Shown here: positions 49,000 through 58,062 of the stretch, piece by piece
Position numbering within the stretch: position 1 is the stretch's first letter
Layout of the letters: every line of letters starts with the position of its first letter
Source: Sclerurus mexicanus
Lineage: Eukaryota; Chordata; Aves; Passeriformes; Furnariidae
Direction of reading: 5' to 3'
Assembly (NCBI GenBank): GCA_013396755.1
Contig: VWZF01001691.1
Span: forward strand, 104,107 to 168,106
DNA length: 64,000 bases
The notes under the pieces: generated by a model
Told to the model about the DNA's origin: nothing
The model's database searches: none
The model's input: the letters and a program-made list of their open reading frames with translations, nothing else
Translations under genes and position numbers: made by a program

Positions 49000-50340
49000 T
49001 CACTCGAAGAAGAACATGCCGGGTGTCCGATACAGACAGGGGGGCAGCCCCAGGGGGTAGGCGTTACCCCCCTGCAGTGGAATCGCAGCCCCCGCCCCCC
49101 ATGGCTCCTTCTGCTCACCTGCCCGTGGCCCCATAGCCCCAAAGGGTGGCTGGCGAGGGGCAGCGGGGGCCGGGGGTGCTGCAGCCAGGAGATGCTCCAG
49201 CGCTGTGCCGCACGGCCGCTCCTTCATGCAGAAGCTCAGCGCCTGCACCCGGCACTGGTAGCTGCTGCCCAGTGCCTCGGGCCCCGGCCGGCCGAAGGAG
49301 CCAAACACAGGCAGGGAGGGCTGCACATAGCTGTCTCCCTCTAGGAAGCAGGATGGAGGGGGCTTGCCCGTGCCCAGGAGGCTGCCAGGGAATGCAGGTG
49401 ACACTTGCCCAAATGGCTGAGTCGTCCCGATCCCAGGGGCAGCCGACTCCTCACCCTCCAGCTGCCCTGGGGGGGTGCCTGGTGTGGCTGGCGAGTCCTG
49501 CGGGGGGTCCCTGTGCTGGGTGGGCAGCAGGGTGGGCAGCAGGGCAGGATGCTGGGCCGGGTGCTCGCTGGGCAGCGGGTACTGACCTGGACGGGGCAGT
49601 TGCAGCGCTGCCGGGAGCCCCCCAAAGACAGTCTCCTTGGGTGGGCGGCTCTCGGGGGGTGCGAAGAATGACGCCTTGGGCTGTGGTGTGTCCGGCAGGT
49701 ACAGGCAGGGCTGTGTGGCCTTGGGTGGCTGACGCCGGGCACAGGGCTCAGTGCACCCCGGCACTCTGGCACCCTCGGACAGCGTGGCAGGGCTTGGCAG
49801 GCGCCCCATGGCTGCTGGTGAGGTGTAGCCCCCCTCTGCCTTGCCCTCCTCAGGCAGTGGGGTGGCAGGCAGCCCCCGTGCCCGCTGTCTTGGGATCTTC
49901 CCGTGCCCCTCATCCCCATCAGTGCCCGGTGCATCCCGAAGGGCCCTCTTCCTGGTGAAGCGCCGGCGGCGCCGCAAGAAGCTGCCATTCTCAAACATGT
50001 TGTAGCAGTCAGGGTCAAGGGTCCAGTAGTTGCCCTTGCCCGGCTTCTTGTCGTCACGGGGCACCTTGACGAAGCACTCATTGAGGGAGAGGTTGTGGCG
50101 GATGCTGTTCTGCCAGCCCTGCTTGTTCTCGCGGTAGAAGGTGAAGCGGCCCATGATGTAGCGGTAGATGCCACTGAGGGTGATGCGCTGCTCGGGCGCA
50201 CTCTGGATGGCCATGGTGATGAGGGCAATGTAGCTGTAGGGTGGCTTGGTGGCCTCGGTGCTGGGGAAGGGGCCACCGGCTGGCTCAGGGGCTGGTGGGC
50301 TGCGCAGCACCGCGTCTTTGACGGCGAGGTCTGGCTGCAT
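49000..50340 (-). CDS. FOXS1: Forkhead transcription factor FOXS1 (single exon)
   Basis: Nuclear DNA-binding protein of the forkhead family, known in mammals from perivascular and neural crest-derived cells. The 446-aa frame has no intron, as in the mammalian gene. The forkhead domain spans about residues 32-125: KPPYSYIALI at the start, recognition helix NSIRHNLSLNECF (78-90), wing segment GKGNYWTLDPDC, and a basic end FLRRRRRFTR. The C-terminus keeps the FOXS1 signatures SSYQCRVQAL, a KEPW motif, and YPLGLPPCLYRTPGMFFFE at the very end. The start is the ATG at 50340; the frame continues about 25 codons upstream but without an ATG. Human FOXS1 is 330 aa; the extra length is a Pro-rich region between the forkhead and the C-terminal block. 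A TTTTAAC sequence on the coding strand at about 50422-50428 might serve as a TATA-like element. Confidence 0.96.
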   Translation of the reverse strand: MQPDLAVKDAVLRSPPAPEPAGGPFPSTEATKPPYSYIALITMAIQSAPEQRITLSGIYRYIMGRFTFYRENKQGWQNSIRHNLSLNECFVKVPRDDKKPGKGNYWTLDPDCYNMFENGSFLRRRRRFTRKRALRDAPGTDGDEGHGKIPRQRARGLPATPLPEEGKAEGGYTSPAAMGRLPSPATLSEGARVPGCTEPCARRQPPKATQPCLYLPDTPQPKASFFAPPESRPPKETVFGGLPAALQLPRPGQYPLPSEHPAQHPALLPTLLPTQHRDPPQDSPATPGTPPGQLEGEESAAPGIGTTQPFGQVSPAFPGSLLGTGKPPPSCFLEGDSYVQPSLPVFGSFGRPGPEALGSSYQCRVQALSFCMKERPCGTALEHLLAAAPPAPAAPRQPPFGAMGPRAGEQKEPWGAGAAIPLQGGNAYPLGLPPCLYRTPGMFFFE

Positions 50341-51190
50341 CCTCCCGGCCGGCCGCTGCTGTTCCAGCTGTGCCGCCGATCCCGCTGATCCCGCTCTGCC
50401 GCACGGACCCGGCACGGCCCGTTAAAACCCGCCGGGCGGCGAGGGGGCGGCGGGCCCCTCCTCTGAGGGGCCGCCCAGGGCGGAGCGGGGCTTCGCCGTC
50501 CAGCACTGGTCCCTGTGGACAGACAGACGGATGCGCCGCCAAGACCTGCGGCCAGCAGCCAGTGGCCGCGGGGCTGGCACAGCCGCAGCCTCCCCAGGGT
50601 AGAGGCGGGCACAGCCCCCGGCTCCCCCAGCCCCTTTTCCCACGGAAGGTTCCCACGACCTGGTTCTCATCCTGCCCCGCTTACGGTGCACAGCCGGGCT
50701 CCAGCTGGGCCTGGAGCGGGGCTGAGTGGAGGGATGCTGGCAGGACTGAGGGTGCTGCCTGCCCTCAGATGCCCATCTGTCCCCTGGGCTAGTCTGGGCT
50801 TGTGCCAGGTCTCTGTGCTATGCTAGGTCCCCGCACCATGCCCAACCCTAAGGGTGCCGCCAGGAGCCCACTCACTCCACTCATCAGGGGAAACTGAGAC
50901 ACAGGCAGCAAGTGCCTTTGGGACAGGCTCCTGTGTTGCTGGGTCAGCAGAACAAACAGGCTTCTTGCTGTCGCCCTTAGCCCTGGCAAGGGGCTCGGGC
51001 AAGGTCCAGGACAGATTTTGAGCCAGCACAGGGGTAGGGGGTGGGCTCACGCTGTTCCCTTGTGGTTGGGGCTGAGCCGGCTTTCCCCACACAAGGCTCT
51101 GTGCAGACTCAGCTTCCCCAGCCACCTGTGCTCTCCTTGAACTGGCACCACTCCCCCACACCAGAGCCAGCCCCCGACACTGGTACCAAA
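50341..51190. other. FOXS1 upstream region and IRF10 downstream flank
   Basis: About 850 bases separate the FOXS1 start codon from the IRF10 3' end. The first 300 are strongly GC-rich and probably hold the FOXS1 promoter. The remainder shows no gene, repeat or clear site. Confidence 0.55.
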
Positions 51191-51198
51191 ACACAACC

Positions 51199-51204
51199 TT
51201 TATT
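51199..51204 (-). terminator. IRF10: IRF10 polyadenylation signal
   Basis: The plus strand reads tttatt, which is AATAAA on the coding strand, 303 bases beyond the IRF10 stop codon. This gives a 3' UTR of about 320 bases. Confidence 0.6.
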
Positions 51205-51506
51205 TCTAAGTTTCACAAATGGCGAGTCCTGGTGGTGCAAGGTGCGAGCATGGAGCTGGCTCTGTCCTGGCTCACTGAACAGGCACACAGCAAATCCCAT
51301 CTGGGGAGCTCCTGGGCAATAAATACAGCAATCACAGGGGGCAGCAGTGCCTGCCCACCCTGGACCAGCACCTGCCTGTATCCAGTTCCTCATGCTGAGC
51401 ACCCTGTTCACTCTGCCTCGGGACACACAGCTGGAGTAGGGCCATGGGGCTCAGAGCCTCCTGCTCTGAGACTTTATGGTGACTGGGCTCTCCTCTCCTG
51501 CTCAGC

Positions 51507-54458
51507 TCAGGGCTGGCAGAGCTGTTTGAGGACATGCATAACGTGGCTGGAGGTGCCAGGGGCACAGGGCTGGGGGGAGTTGTGGAGCAGCATTGGCCTC
51601 AAGCGCTGGGCGTGATGGAAGAGCTCCCGTGCGAACACCGGCTCCACCTGCAGAGGCACAGAGTGACAGAATGGGCACAGGTCTGTAACCCCCCACTGCG
51701 ATGGTCCCAGAGCCCAGCTCAGGGGTTTCCAGCCCTGGTGTGTACTCACGTGGGCCATGATGAGCTTTTGGAAGGGGTGCCCGGCTCTGGTGGGGTACTC
51801 CTCCCCGAAGCACAGGTGGATCTGATACTGCGGCATGAGCTGCCCATTGCTCAGGTACTCCCGCAGCTCTGCAAGACACCAACCCTGTCAGGGGACACAG
51901 GGTCCCCACAAGCCTCGAGCAGCTGTGCTAGGGCAGGACCTGCCCCACTGCCCAAGGGGTTCAGGGTCTCCTGGGGTGGCGGGTGGGACTTACGCTGCAG
52001 GTACTGCTGCGTGTCCAGCAGCTTGTAGGTCTTCTCCCTCTCCAGCTTGTTGGGCCAGTTCCTGTGTGGGGCCAGTGGCCCCTTCCAGTACACCCTGCCC
52101 TGGCACTGACGCTTCATGAAGACCCCCTCGGGTGCTACCCACAGCAGCACCCCACGCTCCAGGTGGGGCAGGAGCCGCTCCAGCACGTTGGCCATGGTGG
52201 CTCCGTGGCCATGGCCATGACTGCTGAGTGCCTGCGGTGGGGGGAACTCGATCTGCTCCAGGCAGGAGGGGCCATAGAGGCGCTCGCTGTCAGCTGGCAC
52301 AGCGCGGGAGGTGATGCGACAGCCCTCGGCCGTGTGGGTGGTCACCTCCTTCACCAGCACGTTGCAGTAGTAGAGGCGGATGTGGAGCCAGCAATCTGGG
52401 GCAAGGGGAGAGTCAGCTCACGGGCAGCCTGGGCTGGTGGGGCCACCCACGGCACTGCTCACCAGCATGGCTCCTACCTGAATTGTTGACATCCTCCACA
52501 GGGAGGTAGGACTGGGGTCCGGGAAGGAGCTGGCTGTGGGTGGGGTTCCAGCCATAGAAGACTCCCCTCACGAGGTACCCTGGACCAGGGCAGAGACAAA
52601 GTGGTAAAACAATGTGGGCAGTTGTTGTCAAGGTCTCCCAGGTGCTGTCCTGGCCAGGTGGGCAGCAGAGTCCTTTACACAGTGTTTGCTCATTACTGAG
52701 CCTCATTAGAGCCCCTAAGTACATGATCAAGCAGCTTTGCTGGGGCAAAGAGGGAGTCCCCAGCCCCTGTCTTCATTCCTGCAGGTGTTTCCTGCACAAG
52801 GGACAGGAGAGCAGAATCTCTCCTGGCAGGAAGTGTGTGCTCCCTGCTGCCAGCCCCATCCCATCAACCAGGACCCTCCTCACCTCTCTCAATTGGGTGG
52901 ACAGAGAGTAGGGGCTGTGAAGACCCATGGTCCAGCGTGTCTTTCTGACTTTCCTCCTTCTTTGGACTCCCTGCAGTGCTGCCCTGGGGGTAGGAGCGGC
53001 TTCAGTGAGGGCTGAGCTGGCAGCAGGGGTCCCTGAGCTAGCTCCTGCCTCTGCCATGGACCCCGTGCACCAGTCTGAGCCTGGCAGCTGGGTGGCACAG
53101 GGAACTCTCAGCAATGCCCCATGGGACAGACACAGGCAGTGTGCAGGCAGGGGAGCAGCTGACAGATCAGGGGAGTTTCAGGAGTCTTCTCCCCTGTCTG
53201 GATGGCGCAGGGTGGGCTCACCTGCTGGTCCTCACCACCTGGGGACTGTATGTCACTGTCTTCTGCAGAGAGCAAGGAAAAACCGATGAGCCCCTGGCAA
53301 ACAGCAGGAGCAGCCCCAGGGAAGACAGCTGGCTTCCCCAGACACCCAGAGAGGAAGAAGAGCAGGAAGGAAGGGTGATGTCTTTGGGACATAGGGCTCG
53401 TACAGTCATGGTGCAGGGATCAACCCCACATCTGGCACAGGAGCACAGATGACAGGAACGTACCTGGATCACAGGCTCCATCAGTCACGATCTGGTACAC
53501 CTTGTAAGGTTCGGAGATATCCAGCTGGCTCCGCTCAGGCACCTCCTGGAAGTCGGTGCTCTTGTTGAGGGCGCAGCGGAGACGTGTCTTCCAGGTGGAG
53601 GGGTCGGCCTTGTCCGTCCCTTCGTGGTACTTCCCTTTGTAGATGGCCCAAGCCTGAGGGACAGAGGGTGCCCTGTGCTCTGGGGGCTGCCCACACCTCG
53701 TCCCACTGCTCCACTGCCCAAGGGAACCCACTGGGCTACAAGTCCACCAGGGCTGGGGAGGGACAGTGGGGAACCGAGCCTGTGTGTCCTGGGGGGCTGC
53801 AGGGATCTGGGTGGTGGTGGGGTCCTAGGGAAGTATACAGAGCTAGGCAACAAGGAGCCCTAGAAGTGTGCATGGAGCAGGGAGAAGTGTCCCAGGGGTG
53901 TGCCAGGCAGGGGGTCTTACTGCTGCCCACAGCATCAGGCAATGGAGAATCCTGGGGGTGCACATGGAGCTGGGTACGTGGTCCCAGGGGCGTCCACGGA
54001 GCTAGGTGAGGGATTCCTCGGGTGCACGTGGAGCTGGGCAGTGGGGAGCCTCAGGGCATCACATGGAGCAAGTCCCGGGGGTGTGCACAGAGCTGGGCAG
54101 TGGAGAGCCCCGGGCAATGGGGAGCCCCGGGGATGCGCACGGAGCTGGACAGTGGAGAGCCCCGGGCAATGGGGAGCCCCGGGGGTGCGCACGGAGCTGG
54201 GCAGTGTAGAGTTCCGGGCAATGGGGAGCCCCAGGGGCGAGTCCCCGGGGGCGCTCCCAGGGCCGGGCGGTGATCACGGGGTACCTTGAAGAGCGCAGCG
54301 TCCTGCTGCTGCCGGTAATCCTGCTTGGCTGCGTGCTTCCAAGGGATGCGGAACAGCGTCCGGTGCCGGTTCTCCCAGCGCAGCCCCGGGTACCGGCCGC
54401 TGTCGATCTGCGCGATCAGCCACTCCTTCAGCCGCATGGGCGCCCCCGGCTCCGCCAT
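51507..54458 (-). CDS. IRF10: Interferon regulatory factor 10 (eight coding exons)
   Basis: Transcription factor of the IRF family, closest to IRF4 and IRF8. Coding exons in order: 54285-54458, 53464-53653, 53222-53262, 52884-52983, 52478-52579, 51994-52395, 51750-51868, 51507-51647. All junctions are GT-AG and in phase, giving 422 aa. The DNA-binding domain (about 1-121) has the five spaced tryptophans W13, W28, W40, W60 and W79 and the helix WKTRLRCALNKS. A short, low-conservation linker is encoded by two small exons (41 and 100 bases). The IRF-association domain (about 203-400) shows CWLHIRLYY, LLPHLERGVLLW, VYWKGPLAP, NKLEREKTYKL and IHLCFGEEYP. The position between FOXS1 and DUSP15 and the IRF4-like but distinct sequence identify IRF10, which is known from chicken and fish and is absent in human and mouse. 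An IRF4 copy is excluded by the divergent linker and tail. Confidence 0.93.
53830..54240. repeat. IRF10: 52-bp minisatellite in IRF10 intron 1
   Basis: Three clear copies start at 54091, 54143 and 54195, each opening agctgg(g/a)cagtg and containing ccccgggcaatggggag. More diverged copies, recognisable by 'ggagctgggcag' and 'gtgcacatgg', extend left to about 53830. Unit length is a constant 52 bases in the clear part. It lies between the first and second coding exons, so it is spliced out. Confidence 0.9.
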
Positions 54459-54472
54459 CGCGGCCCGACGGC

Positions 54473-54511
54473 GAAAGCGAAAGCGGCTCGGGCTTTCACT
54501 TTCCCTTTCCC
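54473..54511 (-). promoter_or_regulatory. IRF10: Two ISRE-like elements upstream of the IRF10 ATG
   Basis: GAAAGCGAAA at 54473-54482 on the plus strand and TTTCACTTTCCCTTTCCC at 54494-54511 (GAAAGTGAAA on the coding strand) both fit the GAAANNGAAA core bound by IRF proteins and ISGF3. They lie about 15 and 36 bases upstream of the ATG, in the promoter-proximal or 5' UTR region. IRF10 is known to respond to interferon in chicken, and these sites are a direct candidate for that response and for feedback by IRF proteins. Confidence 0.75.
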
Positions 54512-57360
54512 GGCCCACGCCGCCGGCTCTGGCTGCCCCACGACAGAGGGGATAGGTCTTAAATTTTTTTCTCTGCCTCTGGTCTCCCGCAACAGTGTCC
54601 GACATCCGAGTTCAGGAAAAAGTACTGTAGTAAGTGAGCGGTACAAGAGTGGGACTCTGGGAGGGACCCCCAACAAAGGCATCCCCGGGGTTTCATGCCC
54701 TCATAGTCTGTGCAGTCACGTACACCAATGGAGATTTTAGGCTCTTTGCGTTGCTCATTGGCTCCTGCAGAGTCTCCGGATGATCAGCCTCCACCCCGGT
54801 CGATGCCGCAGGTGGAGGCAAAGGGTGGGCGCCCATTCCCTGCTCCTACCTGAGGCTCAGTCTCTTCCTGTCACCCAGAACACAATGTGCAGCTCGCACA
54901 GGTAGTTTACATACCGAGATACTTGCATTAGGTGTATTTCTCAATACACAGTAGAGGGGACAGGCACATTGCATACACGGGAGATGGGACAAGGCACCAG
55001 CAGGCACGTAGAACTCCCCTGTACCTCTCCCGGGTACCTCTCCTCAGACTTTTATGACTCCCACATGCTCCCCAAAAGGGACAAGGGACTCTGCTCCCCC
55101 ATCCTCCTGCCTCAGGGACCCGAACACCTCTCAGCCCCGGGACTGTGTCCTCCCTGGGACCAGCAACTCATCCCGCGGGTGTGGGAAGCTGCGGAGAGCT
55201 GCAGGAACAGCACGGGGTTTCCAGGGTGGTGTGAATAGTCACATGCTCCCATCTCTGAAATCTCTCCTCTGCTCACATCTGTCTCGCGGGGCTCTGCGTC
55301 CTGAGTAGAACGGGAACCGGGTGGGAAGGGCGAATGATCTGCGCCGAGGGCTGCCGGGGCCGGGGAGGAAGCCTGACTCATCCTGTGCCGGCTCCCCGCT
55401 GGCTCCGAGCAGGTCACGGGCTGGGTCACTGGACCACCCTGGCATGACACTGCTGTTGGTTCCTCCATCACTGCTGCAGAGCCCCGTGTCGTTGTGCTGG
55501 GAAACCCGGTTCCTCTGATCGGCTGCAGCCCCCCAGGTCGCCTTTTGCAGCACCTCAGCTCTCCTTTCCACCTCTGAGTCAGAGAAATTCACCTCTCACA
55601 GGGAGGAGAAACGAGGCTCCTGAGAGCTGCTGGGGCTGCAAAGTCTCCAAGTGAATAATCAGCGGCAGAGCGCCCAGTCCCGGGCTTTCCCAAAGGACGT
55701 GGGGATGGGGCACAGCCACATGGCACAGAGGGCACATGAGGCCACATCTGGTGTATGACCCAGCCACCCTGGGAAAGCATTTTCTCTCTTTACTGAGCTT
55801 GTCCGGGGCCCCTTTGATGCAGAGCAAAGCCCAGGCAGCCCCTGCACTTCTCTTCTGGGCATGCCAAGGGGCCAGGTTCTGGGAAAAGGGCCTGGGACTG
55901 ACCGACAGAGAATCCACACATTCCCATTCTGCCTTGGGAAGCAGAGCAATAGCAAGGGGTAATTGCATAGCCTCTCATTGGCTTGCACAGATTACATTCA
56001 AGGCCGGGAGATAATCGCAGCCGCCGGCTCGTTTGCCAGACCCAGCCCGTCGGGATAAGCTTTATCGGCCGGGGATTTCATGTGCTGTGACAGCCGCGTG
56101 GTGACGCGGGACCCGGGGGATCTAATTACCCGGGCATCAGCTAGGAGGATCAGGAGCCGGATTCCACGCCGGATTCCCCACTGTGCTGCTCCCTGAGCAC
56201 GGAAGGTGAAGCTGCTTAATCCTTAAACTTTTAATGCAGAATTGAGGTTCAAAGAGGAGTCAAACATTAACTCATAGCTAACCCTGCCCTCACCCGGGGT
56301 TTTCCAAGTTGTGTAAACCAGATCTGCCAAAATAAATACATTTTGCTGTGCTGTTGAGCTGGACTGGAGGGGCCACAGCTCTGTGGGGTTTACAGCGGGA
56401 GCAGGGGAATCCCTGCCCCTAAGCACCTCGGCATAGCATGTCCCACCTTGGGAGGGTGCAGCTGTGCAGGAGGCACACATCCCTCCCAGGTGTGTGGTCC
56501 TGGGGTGCAGGCTACCACCCTGCTGGGTGTTGGGGGGCCAAAGGGTGCCAGAGAGCCCTGGCATGGAGACGAGGGAGTAGAAATAACAGCCCAGCAGGAG
56601 CTGGGAGGAGAGGGGGACCTCACAGCAGACGATGCAGGAGCAGCAGAGGATGAAGCCCTGGTTACTTTGTTGACTCAGCGTCTATCCAAAGAGTGGGGGA
56701 GTGGGGCTCCCAGTCTGCCTGGGTCACCTAAAGGCAGCACCCAGCCCAGCAGACAGGTGCTGACAGCAAGGAGGAACCCTGGTCCTGAAGCTCTGTCTCC
56801 TGGGGGATCCCCTCCCCTAGCAGAGGGGTGGCAGGGACAAGGGGGACCCCAGAAACATGCTCTGACTCCTAAAAGGGGCAACCCAGCTGGGCATCCCCAG
56901 AATATTCCCCCACCTCAGACTCTGCTCCAGAAAAAGGTGTAAATCGGACAGGTCTGGGAAGGATCTGGGACTTGTGATGCTCAGCTGGTGCCAGGCTTCC
57001 ATCAATCCTAGAACCTGGAGCCAGCAGACTCCTGGACCTGCTACTCCTGGACCCGGTAAGTGGAGACACTACAGTGAACAAGTTCCAGGTGAGCTCACAC
57101 CTGCTGCTCCTGGCCTGTCCTGGAGCAGAGCCTGTCCCCAGAGAGCCCTGCCGTAGCAGCTGCATTTCTGACCTTAATCACAAGGCAGTAGGATACTCCC
57201 TGTCCAGGCGTGCTGGTGTCCCCAGCCCACTCCTGCCCCACTCTCCCCTGGGCTCAGAGAGTGTCCAGCAGCAGCTTCAGACCTGCCCCATGCCAGGACC
57301 TTCCTCCCTGGCATCCCTGTTCCAACCCAGCCACCACAGGGGAGTCAGACCGCAGAGAAG
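54512..57360. other. Intergenic region between IRF10 and DUSP15, nothing recognised
   Basis: About 2.8 kb upstream of IRF10 and downstream of DUSP15. No gene, transposon or RNA gene is recognised. Some of it may be IRF10 enhancer sequence. Open frames of 60-165 codons occur but show no known domain. Confidence 0.55.
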
Positions 57361-57365
57361 GGGTG

Positions 57366-57371
57366 TTTATT
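57366..57371 (-). terminator. DUSP15: Candidate DUSP15 polyadenylation signal
   Basis: The plus strand reads tttatt (AATAAA on the coding strand), about 690 bases after the DUSP15 stop codon. No closer clear signal was seen, which would make 57.36-58.06 kb the 3' UTR. Confidence 0.5.
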
Positions 57372-58062
57372 ACTGGGGGACATAGAAAGTCTTTAAGCAA
57401 AATGGCTTAAGGCTCTAGTGAGGTCTGGCCAGGTTAAACGCTTGGTTCCCACCTGTTGCAGATTGTGCCCTGGGATGGGTGGGAATGGGGTGCAATGGAT
57501 TCCTAAAGCTACAGTGCTTGTTCAGGGCTTGTGCTTGGCCAGGCTGGAGCTGAACCCTCGCCTGGGAGCCTGTGTGGTGGCATTATCTGCTGACACACTG
57601 GTGTGTCCCTGCTCCACAGTCACCTGGGCACTGGGAGCTTGTGCTGCTGGTGGGAAAACTGCTCTGAGGGAAGTGCCAGCTCTCCCACACCCTGTGCACC
57701 CTGAGGCCTGTGCAGTGGGTACCCAAGTGCTAAAGCTGCTGCTGGCAACACCTGGGTGCTGGCCTGTGGCAGAAGAGACCCCCTCTGTGTTCTGGCCTGA
57801 GCAGGAGCCTGAAGTGACCTGGGGGCAGAGACCTGCATCCCCAGCAAGCCAGATGCGAAGAGGATGAGCCCGGTATGTGCTGCAAAGTCCAGCAGTGCCC
57901 ATGAATCCCACCCACACAGAGGGTGGCACGCTCCCAGCCCAGAAGAGAAGAAGGAGCTGGGCTTGGTGCAGGTCCCTGCCCAATGTTCCCCATCCCGCTG
58001 TGTTTTGTCCTTCATCTCTCCCAGGCTGTTGGGTGATTCTCGCTGCTCTCCCTTGGCTGGGG

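Noticed and set aside
50341..50415. A longer FOXS1 start about 25 codons upstream
   Set aside because: That start would be GTG. The first ATG in frame is at 50340 and gives an N-terminus like the mammalian one.
49341..50612. A 423-codon minus-strand frame overlapping FOXS1 in another frame
   Set aside because: It is a shifted-frame shadow of FOXS1; only the 49000-50340 frame carries the forkhead domain.
54091..54240. CRISPR-like regular repeats
   Set aside because: The units are directly adjacent without distinct spacers, and the window is a bird nuclear genome; it is a minisatellite.
51507..54458. Identification as IRF4 or IRF8
   Set aside because: The DNA-binding domain is IRF4-like, but the linker and C-terminal tail differ strongly, and the location between FOXS1 and DUSP15 is that of IRF10.
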